Shown piece by piece: positions 27,240-36,729 of a stretch of 64,000 nt of DNA (the stretch's first letter is position 1; the number at the start of each line of letters is the position of its first letter). The notes under the pieces are model-generated. The model did not search any database. It was not told the DNA's origin and saw nothing but the letters and a program-made list of their open reading frames with translations. The position numbers and the translations under genes are program-made. Where the stretch lies: NCBI GenBank assembly GCA_965224275.1, contig CBDCYR010000011.1:248001-312000 (forward strand). Direction: 5' to 3'. Source of the DNA: CAUZWH01 sp965224275 (GTDB taxonomy: Bacteria > Pseudomonadota > Alphaproteobacteria > SHVV01).

Positions 27240-27728
27240 ATGCTGAAACGATTGCTCATCTCTTTTGCCGTGGTCGCTGCGTTCGGCTTCATCGGCGCAC
27301 CCGCGATCCAAGCTGCTGGTAGCCAGGACAGTGCCGCCAAGGCATCCGCACCTAAGGATCCACAATATGCTAAGGCCAAGAAGGCCGTAAAAAGTCAGGA
27401 CTGGAATCAGGCGATCGCGTTACTGACGAAGGTTGTTGGCCGCGACGGCAAGAACGCGGACGCTCATAATTTTCTCGGATTCAGCTATCGCAAGTCGGGA
27501 AATCATGATGAGGCGTTGAGGTATTACAAGATGGCCTTGAAAATAAATCCCAAACACAAGGGCGCTCACGAATATATTGGCGAAGCCTATCTAGCGAAGG
27601 GCGACCTGAAGATGGCCGAGCAACATCTCAAAACACTCGATGGCCTTTGCTTTTTCGGTTGCCAGGAGTTCAACGATCTCAAGAAGGCAGTTGGGGCCTA
27701 CAAGAAGAAGAACAATATCAGCAGCTAA
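27240..27728 (+). CDS. Exported tetratricopeptide-repeat protein
   Basis: 162 residues with a Sec signal (MLKRLLISFAVVAAFGFIG...IQAAG). The mature part contains two to three TPR units, for example NADAHNFLGFSYRKSGNHDE and KGAHEYIGEAYLAKGDLKMA, followed by two Cys in LDGLCFFGCQEF that could form a disulfide. Probably a periplasmic adaptor; no partner is known. It lies between guaB and guaA with its own ribosome site and a hairpin after it, so it looks like a separate unit. Confidence 0.82.
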   Translation: MLKRLLISFAVVAAFGFIGAPAIQAAGSQDSAAKASAPKDPQYAKAKKAVKSQDWNQAIALLTKVVGRDGKNADAHNFLGFSYRKSGNHDEALRYYKMALKINPKHKGAHEYIGEAYLAKGDLKMAEQHLKTLDGLCFFGCQEFNDLKKAVGAYKKKNNISS

Positions 27729-27751
27729 CGAGATAACGTTTCACGATCTGC

Positions 27752-27771
27752 GGGGCGCCGATCGGCGCCCC
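27752..27771 (+). terminator. Hairpin after the TPR gene
   Basis: GGGGCGCC-GATC-GGCGCCCC is a perfect 8-bp stem with a 4-base loop, 23 bases past the TPR stop. No T run follows, so termination may be weak or Rho-assisted. Confidence 0.5.
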
Positions 27772-27898
27772 TCGGCCTCCGAATATTCCTCGAAGGTCCG
27801 GCACCTCGTTGTTCGGAGCCAATCATCGCTCAGCATTGGGCCAGAAACGGTAGTTTCGCGGTGGACAGTTATCGGAACCGCGCCTATACCGTCGCGGC

Positions 27899-29452
27899 AT
27901 GACCGAGCGCGTTCTCGTCGTTGATTTCGGTGCCCAATACACCCAGCTAATCGCACGGCGTGTGCGTGAGAGTGGTGTCTATTGCGAGATCGCGCCGTTT
28001 GACCGGGCCGAGGATGCGCTGGACGGGGCCAGCGACAAACCGCGTGCAATCATCCTCTCGGGCGGCCCGGCGTCCGTCACCCATGAATTCACACCGCGAG
28101 CACCTGAATCGGTATTTGAACTCAACGTTCCCGTACTTGGCATCTGCTACGGCGAGCAAGCGATGTGTGCCCAGCTCGGCGGCAGGGTCAGCGCGTCCGA
28201 TCAGCGCGAGTTTGGCCGCGCCGAAGTCGAAACAACCGATGTCTGCCCGCTCTTCGATGGGGTCTGGCGGCCAGGCGAACGCCACACCGTGTGGATGAGC
28301 CATGGGGATCGGGTCGATGCGTTGCCGCCGGGCTTCCGCACCGTGGCAATAAGTGAAGGGGCTCCGTTCGCGGCGATCGCCAACGACGAGCGGCGCTTTT
28401 ACGCGGTGCAGTTCCATCCCGAGGTCGCGCACACGCCCGACGGCGCCGCGTTGCTAAAAAACTTCACCCACACGATCGCCGGGTGCCGCGGTGACTGGTC
28501 GATGGCTGCGTTCCGTGAAACCGCGATCGCCAACATCCGCGCGCAGGTGGGCACAAATCGGGTTTTGTGCGGGCTTTCGGGCGGCGTCGATTCCTCGGTC
28601 GCAGCGGTCCTCTTGCATGAGGCGATTGGCGACCAACTTACTTGTGTGTTCGTTGACCACGGCCTGTTGCGGGCTGGCGAGGCCGACGAGGTGGTCGAGT
28701 TGTTCCGCGATCGCTTCAACGTACCGCTGGTCCACCGCGACGCGCGAGAGCTATTCCTCGGGAAGTTGGCGGGCGTCAGCGATCCCGAAGCCAAACGCAA
28801 AATCATCGGCGGTGCTTTCATCGATGTGTTCGAGGAGGAGGCCAACAAACTCGGCGGTGCCGATTTCCTGGCCCAGGGGACGCTATATCCTGATGTCATC
28901 GAATCGGTGTCGTTTACAGGTGGTCCATCGGCAACCATCAAATCTCACCACAATGTTGGTGGCTTGCCCGAGCGCATGAACATGGCCCTGGTCGAACCGT
29001 TGCGCGAACTTTTCAAGGACGAAGTCCGAGTCCTCGGCCGTGAGCTTGGCCTTCCGGAAAACGCGATCGGTCGCCATCCCTTTCCCGGACCTGGATTGGC
29101 GATCCGAATTCCGGGTGAGATCTCGGCCGACAAGCTCGAGATTCTCCGCAAGGCCGATACGATCTATTTGCAGGAGATCCGCGAGGCCGGGCTCTACGAC
29201 GAAATCTGGCAGGCGTTCGCCGTTTTGCTGCCGGTTCGAACGGTCGGCGTCATGGGCGACGAGCGGACCTACGAGTTTGTGTGCGCACTACGCGCGGTTA
29301 CCTCGACCGACGGCATGACCGCCGACTACTACCCGTTCGAGCAGGATTTTCTCGGCCGTGTCGCCAATCGCATCGTCAATGAGGTTCGTGGAATCAACCG
29401 TGTGGTCTACGACGTAACCTCAAAACCGCCGGGAACGATCGAATGGGAATAG
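27899..29452 (+). CDS. guaA: GMP synthase (glutamine-hydrolysing)
   Basis: 517 residues. Converts XMP + ATP + glutamine to GMP. The class I amidotransferase domain (1-195) has its nucleophile Cys83 in LGICYGEQAMCAQLGG and the His/Glu pair in AVQFHPEVAHT. The ATP-pyrophosphatase domain has the PP-loop LSGGVDSSVAAVLLHEAIG. The C-terminal dimerisation domain ends in the usual KPPGTIEWE. Complete and typical. Confidence 0.97.
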   Translation: MTERVLVVDFGAQYTQLIARRVRESGVYCEIAPFDRAEDALDGASDKPRAIILSGGPASVTHEFTPRAPESVFELNVPVLGICYGEQAMCAQLGGRVSASDQREFGRAEVETTDVCPLFDGVWRPGERHTVWMSHGDRVDALPPGFRTVAISEGAPFAAIANDERRFYAVQFHPEVAHTPDGAALLKNFTHTIAGCRGDWSMAAFRETAIANIRAQVGTNRVLCGLSGGVDSSVAAVLLHEAIGDQLTCVFVDHGLLRAGEADEVVELFRDRFNVPLVHRDARELFLGKLAGVSDPEAKRKIIGGAFIDVFEEEANKLGGADFLAQGTLYPDVIESVSFTGGPSATIKSHHNVGGLPERMNMALVEPLRELFKDEVRVLGRELGLPENAIGRHPFPGPGLAIRIPGEISADKLEILRKADTIYLQEIREAGLYDEIWQAFAVLLPVRTVGVMGDERTYEFVCALRAVTSTDGMTADYYPFEQDFLGRVANRIVNEVRGINRVVYDVTSKPPGTIEWE

Positions 29453-29484
29453 CCCAACTTCTTTCGGTCAGTTGAGCAACTTGC

Positions 29485-30042
29485 GTGGCAATCTCACCGG
29501 TTCTCGTATTGTTTGCTCATCCTGCGATCGAGGGGTCGCGGATCAATCAGCCGATGGTCGATGCGATTGCCGGAGTGGAGGGCGTAACGGTTCACGATCT
29601 CTACGAGTCCTACCCCGACTTCGACATCGACGTCGCCCGCGAACAAGCGCACGTCGAAATCCACGACGTGATCGTGTTTCATCATCCGATGCGCTGGTAC
29701 AACTGCCCAGCCTTGCTCAAGCTGTGGTTTGATCTGGTGTTGACCCAGGGCTGGGCCTATGGCGATGGCGCGGTGGCCTTGGCGGGCAAGCGTGCGTTGA
29801 CGGTTGTCTCAACCGGTGGGTCGGCTGCGGCCTTCACGCCCGATGGCGCGAGCCGTCATGTGATCCGTGATTTCCTGCTGCCGTTCGACCAGACCGCGCA
29901 CCTCTGCGGTATGACCTACCTTGAACCGCTCGTTTTCCACGGGTCGCATCGGGCCAGCGACGCTGACATCACCACCCACGCCAGTGCTTTTCGAGATCGT
30001 ATCCTGGCCCTGCGTGATGGACCGAGTGAAGGCGACGGCTAG
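29485..30042 (+). CDS. kefF: KefF-type NAD(P)H oxidoreductase, partner of the K+ efflux transporter
   Basis: 185 residues of the flavodoxin-like quinone reductase fold (LVLFAHPAIEGSRINQPM; IVFHHPMRWYNCPALLKLWF; LTQGWAYGDG). In the glutathione-gated system such subunits bind KefC and are needed for full activity, and they reduce electrophilic quinones. The GTG at 29485 is the only usable start and its ribosome site is weak. It is followed 9 bases later by the transporter gene, which supports the pairing. Cytosolic, peripheral to the membrane. Confidence 0.82.
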   Translation: MAISPVLVLFAHPAIEGSRINQPMVDAIAGVEGVTVHDLYESYPDFDIDVAREQAHVEIHDVIVFHHPMRWYNCPALLKLWFDLVLTQGWAYGDGAVALAGKRALTVVSTGGSAAAFTPDGASRHVIRDFLLPFDQTAHLCGMTYLEPLVFHGSHRASDADITTHASAFRDRILALRDGPSEGDG

Positions 30043-30051
30043 GAGCCAGCG

Positions 30052-31944
30052 ATGGACGATCAAGGGTTTTTATTCAACTCATTCGTGTATCTCGCGGCAG
30101 CGGTGCTCATTGTGCCCTTTGCCAAGCGTGGTGGGCTGGGTTCGGTGCTTGGTTATCTGATTGCAGGTGTCGCGATCGGGCCGTTCGCGCTTGGGCTGAT
30201 CGCCGAACCCGGAGACATTCTCCATTTTTCGGAGTTTGGCGTGGTGATGATGCTGTTTCTCATTGGCCTCGAGCTTGAACCGCGGCTGCTGTGGCGGCTT
30301 CGCCGATCGATCCTCGGCCTGGGTGGTCTCCAAGTTACCGCGACGACAGGACTTATCGCGGCAATCGCTTTTGCGACCGGCCAAGCGTGGGAGACCGCGC
30401 TTGCGGTCGGGATGGCGCTGGCACTCTCTTCGACCGCCATCGCGATGCAGACCCTTGATGAGCGTCATTTGACCAGCACTCCGGCGGGACGCTCGGCGTT
30501 CTCAACCCTATTGTTTCAAGACCTCGCGGTGATTCCCATGCTTGCGATTTTACCGCTGTTGGCGATCAGCGGCCTGGAGCACGGTGCGGAGTCGGCGCAT
30601 CTCGACGAGGGCTTCTTTGTCAGTCTACCGGGGTGGGCACAAGCACTCGGAACGCTGGCCGCCGTCGCGGCGATCGTGGTGGCCGGACGCTACCTCGTGC
30701 GCCCGGTAATGCATTTCATCGCGTCGACAAGGATCCGCGAGATTTTTACCGCCTTCGCACTATTCCTCATCGTCGGGATCGCGCTTGCCATGCAGTCGAT
30801 CGGCTTATCCCCGGCACTCGGGACCTTTCTAGCCGGTGTCGTCCTCGCTGAATCGGAATATCGGCACCAGCTTGAAACCGATATCGAGCCGTTCAAGGGC
30901 CTGCTGCTTGGGCTCTTCTTCATCTCGGTCGGGATGTCGATTGATTTTTCGCTTCTCGCCGAGCAACCCGGGCTTGTTGTGGCGCTTGTGGCGATTCTCG
31001 TTACGGTCAAATTGGCGGTGCTGATGGCGCTGGGTCGGATCTTCCGGATGACCACGAGCCAGACTCTGCTCTATTCGTTTGTACTGGCACAGGGCGGTGA
31101 GTTCGCATTCGTACTGCTTCAATTTGCCAGTATCGAGGGGGCGATGACCGGAGAACTGGCAGCGCTGCTGGTCGTTGTAGTCGCTCTATCGATGGCTTTT
31201 ACGCCGCTGTTGATGATCATTAACGAACGCCTGATCGAACCGCGTTTCACCCGCCTGAGTGCGCCGCGCGACGCCGACACGATCGAGGATGAAGGCAACC
31301 CGGTGATCGTTGCCGGCTACGGCCGCTTCGGCCAGGTTGTGGCGCGGATGCTTCATGCCCAGGGGATCGGCACCACCGTCCTGGATCACGATCCCGATCA
31401 GATCGAACTCATTCGCAAATATGGCTACAAGGTCTACTACGGCGACGCGGCCCGTATCGACATGCTGCGCACCGCAGGTGCCGAGCGGGCGAAACTCTTC
31501 ATCCTTGCGATCGATGATGAAGAAGTAGCGGTTGAGAGCACCAAGACGGTCAAGCAGCACTTCCCACACCTCAAGGTCCTGGCGCGGGCCCGCAACCGAC
31601 CTCACGCCCACGCGCTCGTGAAGGCCGGCGCCGACGTCTATCAACGAGAGACCTTTGCCTCGGCGGTCGAACTGGGTCGAACCGCGCTACGCGAGTTGGG
31701 TTTTGGCGCCTATCGGGCCCACAAAGTCGCACGTACGTTCGCCAAACACGATACGCGCACGCTCGTTGAATCGTTCGATTTCTACGATGACGAAAAGCGT
31801 TTGATCTCGTTTGCGCACGCGATGCAGGATGATCTCGATCAGGTTATGCAGGCCGACGATCTTGACATCTACGAACATGAACACGATGAGGGCTGGGAGG
31901 GTCAGAAAGGCGACCAACCGGTCCGAGGGGTAGCTGATGGCTGA
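30052..31944 (+). CDS. kefC: Glutathione-regulated K+/H+ antiporter (KefB/KefC family)
   Basis: 630 residues. The N-terminal CPA2 antiporter domain has about 12 membrane segments (LGYLIAGVAIGPFALGLI, LFLIGLELEPRLLW, LALSSTAIAMQTL, FLAGVVLAESEYRHQLE). A cytosolic RCK/TrkA-N domain follows (VIVAGYGRFGQVVARML, VLDHDPDQIELIRKYG, YYGDAARIDMLRTAGA), then a C-terminal regulatory tail. In E. coli the system is closed by glutathione and opened by glutathione adducts, acidifying the cytosol to protect against electrophiles. Its last bases overlap the start of the next gene by 8, implying coupling. Confidence 0.9.
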   Translation: MDDQGFLFNSFVYLAAAVLIVPFAKRGGLGSVLGYLIAGVAIGPFALGLIAEPGDILHFSEFGVVMMLFLIGLELEPRLLWRLRRSILGLGGLQVTATTGLIAAIAFATGQAWETALAVGMALALSSTAIAMQTLDERHLTSTPAGRSAFSTLLFQDLAVIPMLAILPLLAISGLEHGAESAHLDEGFFVSLPGWAQALGTLAAVAAIVVAGRYLVRPVMHFIASTRIREIFTAFALFLIVGIALAMQSIGLSPALGTFLAGVVLAESEYRHQLETDIEPFKGLLLGLFFISVGMSIDFSLLAEQPGLVVALVAILVTVKLAVLMALGRIFRMTTSQTLLYSFVLAQGGEFAFVLLQFASIEGAMTGELAALLVVVVALSMAFTPLLMIINERLIEPRFTRLSAPRDADTIEDEGNPVIVAGYGRFGQVVARMLHAQGIGTTVLDHDPDQIELIRKYGYKVYYGDAARIDMLRTAGAERAKLFILAIDDEEVAVESTKTVKQHFPHLKVLARARNRPHAHALVKAGADVYQRETFASAVELGRTALRELGFGAYRAHKVARTFAKHDTRTLVESFDFYDDEKRLISFAHAMQDDLDQVMQADDLDIYEHEHDEGWEGQKGDQPVRGVADG

Positions 31945-32595
31945 GCGTGACCTACGCAAGACCGAACGATCTCAGGTCAAGCGTCTCCACGAGCGCGGCT
32001 CGTATGAGCGGGACCGGGTCAACCAATTATCGATGCCACGATGATGGGCCATTTTGCTTATGTCGTTGACGGCACACCGCATATCACGCCGACCTTCCAA
32101 TGGCGCGAGGGCGATCGAATATTCTGGCATGGCTCGTCGGCGAGCCGTTTCCTGCGCCAGGTGGTTGGCCAGCAGGTGAGCCTGGCAATTACCAACCTCG
32201 ACGGTTTCGTGCTGGCGCGGTCGGCCTTTCACCACTCGGTAAACTATCGCTCGGTTGTTCTTTTTGGCGAGGCGGAAGCCGTTGCTGAGACCGACAAGGT
32301 AGAGAAGCTGCGAAACTTTCTCGACGGCGTTTTCCCGGGCCGGTGGAAGACGCTTCGCCCGATCAACAAGCAGGAAATCAAGGCCACGACCGTTTTGTCG
32401 ATGGCCATTGACGAGGGCTCCGCCAAGGTGCGCAGCGGCCAACCGATCGACGATGACGAGGACTACGCATTGCCGATCTGGGCCGGTATCGTGCCGACCG
32501 AAACGCAGTTTCTCGATCCAATCGCAGACCCGCGCAATCTAGAAGGCGTCGCGCTGCCCGATCATGTCGCAAACTTCACTATGCGCAGAAAATAG
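31937..32595 (+). pseudogene. Pyridoxamine 5'-phosphate oxidase-like flavin-binding protein, frameshifted
   Basis: ATG at 31937 overlaps the kefC stop and reads MAERDLRKTERSQVKRLHER, GSYERDRVNQ; it then stops. One base missing near 32027 would join it to IIDATMMGHFAYVVDGTPH, the split-barrel fold with WHGSSASRFLRQV, to a full C-terminus at 32595 (about 220 residues). The intact family binds FMN or F420-like flavins and is usually a small oxidoreductase. Translation from ATG 32041 alone would lack the first strand. Everything else is well conserved, so a sequencing error is as likely as real decay. Confidence 0.72.
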
Positions 32596-32661
32596 GTCCT
32601 GGTGCCTGCATAGAGCGAGGGTATGCCGCGCACGAGCGGGATGCCTCGGAAGGGGGGTTAG

Positions 32662-33042
32662 GTGAACAGGCTGACGATCGCGGCCGCCTTGACGGTGTGC
32701 TTTGTCTCATCTGGCTGTGCGACCTTCGTCGAAGGGACCGAGCAGACCATCTTCGTCAATTTGTCGCCGCCCACAACGACTTGCGCGGTTGTGCGAAAAG
32801 GAGCGGCGATCGCGTCGGTGAATGAGACGAGTAACGTCATCAGCATCACCAAGAGTAGGCGAGACATATTCTTCGAGTGCGAGGCGCCGGGGTATCAGCG
32901 ACGGGTACTCAAAATCGAATCTGGCGCTTCCGGTTGGGGAATCGCGGGATGTGCTTTCTATGGCGCATGCCTCGCCGACTATTCGACCGGCGCGCTCAAC
33001 AAATACCCGGAAACCGTGAACGTCGTTCTCAGAAAGTTGTAA
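32662..33042 (+). CDS. Small hypothetical lipoprotein
   Basis: 126 residues, starting GTG after GGAAGGGGGG. The signal MNRLTIAAALTVCFVSSGC ends in a lipobox (SSGC), so it is likely anchored to the envelope. The mature part (ATFVEGTEQTIFVNLSPP, RRDIFFECEAPGYQRRVLKI, then a Gly-rich WGIAGCAFYGACL) resembles small beta-rich PEGA-like or YidQ-like lipoproteins only in outline. No function can be given. Confidence 0.72.
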   Translation: MNRLTIAAALTVCFVSSGCATFVEGTEQTIFVNLSPPTTTCAVVRKGAAIASVNETSNVISITKSRRDIFFECEAPGYQRRVLKIESGASGWGIAGCAFYGACLADYSTGALNKYPETVNVVLRKL

Positions 33043-33104
33043 CTGCTCGGAACGACCATTAAGTCGTGGTATTGATCGACCTCCAGTCGTGGAGGGAGAG
33101 TGAC

Positions 33105-33497
33105 ATGACGACCGATCTATACTATCTCGCGCTTACCGCATTGCTAACGGCGCTGTTATGGGTTCCTTTTATTGTCCTGCGTGTGCGTGCGGTTGGCGCG
33201 AACACGGCCGCCGACTATAAAGAACTGCCGGAGCCGGAACTGCCGGCTCATGTTCGGCGTGCAAACCGGGCGCATCAAAACGCCGTTGAGAACCTCCCAG
33301 TTTTTGTAGCCCTGGTCCTGGTTGCCCATATTACGGGCGAAGCGGATGGGGTTACGGCGATCGCTGCTGCCGTCTATTTCTGGATCCGCCTCGCGCACGC
33401 CATCCTTTTCTATGCCGGAACCCCGTTCGCTAGAACTGCCGCCTTCACGATCGGCTGGATTGCGCAGCTGGTAATATTCTACCAGATCGTTACGTAA
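33105..33497 (+). CDS. MAPEG family membrane protein
   Basis: 130 residues with four membrane segments. The start ATG has GGAGGGAG well placed upstream. The family signature is HVRRANRAHQNAVENLPVFV, with the conserved Arg, His, Asn and Glu. The group includes glutathione transferase/peroxidase-like and unknown bacterial members. It is only distantly like the broken MAPEG gene at 17264-20133, so it is not a copy of it. Convergent with the next gene across a strong hairpin. Confidence 0.88.
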   Translation: MTTDLYYLALTALLTALLWVPFIVLRVRAVGANTAADYKELPEPELPAHVRRANRAHQNAVENLPVFVALVLVAHITGEADGVTAIAAAVYFWIRLAHAILFYAGTPFARTAAFTIGWIAQLVIFYQIVT

Positions 33498-33518
33498 TCC
33501 TCTCGTCGCCGGGTTGCC

Positions 33519-33545
33519 GGAGCCCGCGCTGATCGCGCGGGCTCC
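33519..33545. terminator. Bidirectional hairpin between convergent genes
   Basis: GGAGCCCGCGC-TGATC-GCGCGGGCTCC gives a perfect 11-bp stem with a 5-base loop, between the MAPEG gene and the alpha/beta hydrolase. It ends at the first base of the hydrolase stop codon. There is no T run on either side. Confidence 0.65.
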
Positions 33546-34459
33546 TACTCAGCCGCCGCACTTTTGGTGGCGTTTTTTGCCGGGCTGCTCATCCAGTCCC
33601 GTAGCGTGACCACCCAGGGATCGTCAATATTCTCCAAGGTGCGATGCGCGTCGAAATGATTGTAGCCTGACCAAACTTGACGTTCGACCGGGCCTGGTTG
33701 ATCGGCCAGTGCCGCGATCAAGGCCTCTGAGGAGTCGAGGACATATTGGGTGTCGGCATCGCCCCAGCTCACCAGGAACGGTGTCGTATTGCCGGCAGCG
33801 TGATTGATGGGACTGTAGGTCAGGGCGTCGGCCGCATCGTCGAACAAATCCGGGAATATCGTAGCCAGCACCGTGTCGCTGGGTAGCCAGGAAGGATCGA
33901 GGTTGTAAACCCCTGCTACCGGGAAGCAGCCCTTGATGACATCAGCCGGGAGGCCGTGCTGAACGAGCCCATCGCGCCACAGTGCAATCTGAGCAACAAG
34001 AATCGCGCCGGCCGAGTGGCCACCGATGAAGATGCGGTTGGGATCGCCGCCATAGTCGCCGGCGCGGTCGTAGACCAACTTGATTGCGCGCAGGCAATCG
34101 TCGGTGATCTCGGGAACCCTGGCATCGGGGGCGAGGCGATACGATACCGAGACATATATTGCCGGTAGGCTGGTAATGACCGGGGCCTGAAATCCCATCC
34201 ATTCCTTGTACCCGCGAACGAAACCGCCGCCATGAAACATGCAAAAGATTGGCAGGTCGCGAGCGCTTTCGTCGTCGGGCAGATAGAAGTCAACCTTGTG
34301 CCAGTAGTCATCACCGTAGACCACATCCAGGTCTGTGCGCGTGGTTTCAGCGACCTTACGGGATTCTTCAAGAACGTAGGCGTTGTGTTTGGGAGCTTCG
34401 GGTCGCATTTGGCCAAGCCCCGGAATTTGGCGAAGTGGGGGGAGGTCGTCGAATGCCAC
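33545..34459 (-). CDS. Alpha/beta hydrolase (esterase / kynurenine formamidase-like)
   Basis: 304 residues. The oxyanion motif HGGGFVRGYKEW is of the hormone-sensitive-lipase type, and the nucleophile elbow is IFIGGHSAGAILVAQIAL (Ser). An acidic residue is in LVSWGDADTQY and the His in WSGYNHFDAHRTL. The LPIFCMFHGGGF/YVSVSYRLAP pattern fits small carboxylesterases and bacterial arylformamidases. Substrate unknown. No signal peptide, so cytosolic. Confidence 0.8.
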   Translation of the reverse strand: MAFDDLPPLRQIPGLGQMRPEAPKHNAYVLEESRKVAETTRTDLDVVYGDDYWHKVDFYLPDDESARDLPIFCMFHGGGFVRGYKEWMGFQAPVITSLPAIYVSVSYRLAPDARVPEITDDCLRAIKLVYDRAGDYGGDPNRIFIGGHSAGAILVAQIALWRDGLVQHGLPADVIKGCFPVAGVYNLDPSWLPSDTVLATIFPDLFDDAADALTYSPINHAAGNTTPFLVSWGDADTQYVLDSSEALIAALADQPGPVERQVWSGYNHFDAHRTLENIDDPWVVTLRDWMSSPAKNATKSAAAE

Positions 34460-34693
34460 GAGTTGTCTCCTTTCCTATCGACAGAATTGGTCAAGCCGCG
34501 CATATCCGATGCGGCGAGCTTGTGAAGGCGGTCCGTCGCTGCCCGGCGAACTTAGGGCAGGACTTGTCAGTCCGTGCCACGGATTATGGGAAAGCCCAAA
34601 GACGCGATTATATCACAACCGCGTTAGTGCCGCGTTGCGGCACGACGCGCGGGCCGTTATCTTGGCGCGCCTTCAAGGGCGCCGGAGTTGATC

Positions 34694-35341
34694 GTGAGCG
34701 AAATATTTCGAGAAGTTGACGAGGAAGTCCGCCAGGACCAATACCTCGATCTGTGGAAAAAGTACGGGCCGTACGCGATTGCCAGCGCCGCAGCGGTTGT
34801 CGTCCTCACGGCGGGATTTATGGGGTGGCAAGAATATCAGCGTTCGCAACGCGAAGCGGAGAGCGTTCATTACACAGCGGCGTTGCAGTTGTGGCGCATC
34901 GGCGATGCCAATGCGGCTGCCGAAGCTTTCGGTGACCTCGGCGCTTCGACGAGTTCGGGATATGGCGTATTGGCGCAACTGCAGCAGGCGGGTGCGGTTG
35001 CGGACGGCAATCCGGCATTCGCGGTCGATCTTTATGATCGGGTCGCCGCAGACAGTAGCGTGCCAGCGGTATTCCGAAGCTTGGCCAGTCTCAGGGCAGC
35101 GATGCTTCTCATAGATACGGCGGCGCCCAACGATTTGTACCCGCGTTTCGAGCCACTCCTTGCCGACGATAATCCCTGGCGTTTTATCGCACGCGAGATG
35201 CGCGCACTGGTCGACTTACAAGCCGGCAAGGTTGACGAAGCCAGGGCAGCTTACAAAACCCTCGTTGACGATGACGAGGCTCCCCAGGGAATACGGGGCC
35301 GTTCGGCGGAAATGCTTGCGGTGCTTGGCACCAACGGCTGA
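34694..35341 (+). CDS. YfgM-like tetratricopeptide membrane protein
   Basis: 215 residues. GTG at 34694 is chosen because CGGAG lies 6 bases before it. Topology: a short cytosolic lead (SEIFREVDEEVRQDQYLDLW), one membrane segment (YAIASAAAVVVLTAGFMGW), then a periplasmic TPR-like helical domain. In E. coli YfgM binds the Sec translocon and periplasmic chaperones such as PpiD. The position directly before bamB and der matches the conserved yfgM-bamB-der order. Confidence 0.82.
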   Translation: MSEIFREVDEEVRQDQYLDLWKKYGPYAIASAAAVVVLTAGFMGWQEYQRSQREAESVHYTAALQLWRIGDANAAAEAFGDLGASTSSGYGVLAQLQQAGAVADGNPAFAVDLYDRVAADSSVPAVFRSLASLRAAMLLIDTAAPNDLYPRFEPLLADDNPWRFIAREMRALVDLQAGKVDEARAAYKTLVDDDEAPQGIRGRSAEMLAVLGTNG

Positions 35342-35366
35342 GCCCGCACCTGACGATCTTTTTCCA

Positions 35367-36710
35367 ATGTCGTTGAACCATAAATCCACATGTCGACTTG
35401 TCACTGTTCTCGCGATGCTCGTCGTGGGCGGTTGCGATCTGGTTCCCGAGTGGCTGATCTTCGAGCCCGAAGCACCGCCGCTGCCGGGTGAACGGATCTC
35501 GGTTCTTTCGCTACAAAGCGAACTTACTCCCGATCCATTGATTCAAGATCTTGAGATTCGCCTGCCGCCGCCCCGCGTTAATGCCGCGTGGTCACAGGCG
35601 GGCGGCGTGCCAAGTCATGCGATGCAGCATCTGGAAATGGCTGATGTACCGCAAATCGCATGGCGGCGGTCGGTTGGGAGCGGCTCGGAGGACTATCGAC
35701 GCTTGTTGACGGCGCCGGTCGCTACCGCCGAGCGTGTCTTCACGATCGATTCCCGTGCCAACGTTACGGCGGTCGATAGCGCAACCGGTCGCCCGATCTG
35801 GCGGGCAGCGCTGAGGCCGAAGGAAGAGGACTACGGCGCTATCGGCGGTGGTCTCGCCTACGAGCGGGGAATTCTCTACATCACCACCGGCTTCGGCGAA
35901 GTGATTGCGCTTATTGCGGAAAATGGCCGGCTGGTATGGCGAATCAATCTCGGCGTTCCGTTTCGCGCTCCGCCAACGATCAGCAACGGTCGGGTGTTCG
36001 CGATTAGCATGGAGAACAAACTCTATGCGCTGGCGAGCGACGACGGCCGCCGATTGTGGCAGCACGAAGGCGTGCCCGAAAATTCGGGGTTAATGGGAGC
36101 TGCGAACGCGGCTGTCGCTGGCGGTATTGTCATCGCTCCTTATTCGTCTGGCGAGATCTATGCATTGCGGACCGACAACGGCAGGGTCGTGTGGTCGGAT
36201 CTCCTGACGAGAACCGGTGCTGCCGCCCTGCTGACCACGTTCAGCAATATCAGTGGCGGTCCGGTCGTTGCGGGCGATCAGGTTTATGCCATCAGCAACG
36301 CCGGTCGTATGGCTGCAATTAACCTGCGCACGGGTGCGAGAACCTGGGATCAGATTCTTGGCGGAACCCAGACACCGTGGGTGGCGGGCGAGTTTATCTT
36401 TCTGGTGACCAACGAAGCGGAGCTTGTGTGTTTGTGGCGCCGCGACGGCCGTATTCGGTGGGTGTTGCCGCTGCAGCGTTACAAGAACGACAACACACGC
36501 GAGGAACCTATTCAATGGAACGGCCCCGTGCTGGCGAGTGATCGTTTGGTGATCGTGTCGTCGCATGGGTATGCGCTCGCGGTCTCCCCCTATACTGGAG
36601 AGGTTCTCGGCACGATTCGGCTACCGGAAGGGGCGTTCATCGCGCCCATTGTTGCGGACCGAAGCCTGTATATCTTCACCGACGCCGCGGAGCTTCTTGC
36701 CATCCGATAG
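35367..36710 (+). CDS. bamB: Outer-membrane assembly lipoprotein BamB
   Basis: 447 residues. ATG at 35367 gives a lipoprotein signal (RLVTVLAMLVVGGC), which identifies the start although the frame is open further upstream. The rest is an eight-bladed PQQ-type beta-propeller with repeated motifs such as VTAVDSATGRPIWRAAL, VIALIAENGRLVWRINLG and IYALRTDNGRVVWSDLL. BamB binds BamA at the inner face of the outer membrane and helps insert beta-barrel proteins. Flanked by yfgM-like and der genes as usual. Confidence 0.9.
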   Translation: MSLNHKSTCRLVTVLAMLVVGGCDLVPEWLIFEPEAPPLPGERISVLSLQSELTPDPLIQDLEIRLPPPRVNAAWSQAGGVPSHAMQHLEMADVPQIAWRRSVGSGSEDYRRLLTAPVATAERVFTIDSRANVTAVDSATGRPIWRAALRPKEEDYGAIGGGLAYERGILYITTGFGEVIALIAENGRLVWRINLGVPFRAPPTISNGRVFAISMENKLYALASDDGRRLWQHEGVPENSGLMGAANAAVAGGIVIAPYSSGEIYALRTDNGRVVWSDLLTRTGAAALLTTFSNISGGPVVAGDQVYAISNAGRMAAINLRTGARTWDQILGGTQTPWVAGEFIFLVTNEAELVCLWRRDGRIRWVLPLQRYKNDNTREEPIQWNGPVLASDRLVIVSSHGYALAVSPYTGEVLGTIRLPEGAFIAPIVADRSLYIFTDAAELLAIR

Positions 36711-36729
36711 ATCACGCCGGGAGGCACAT

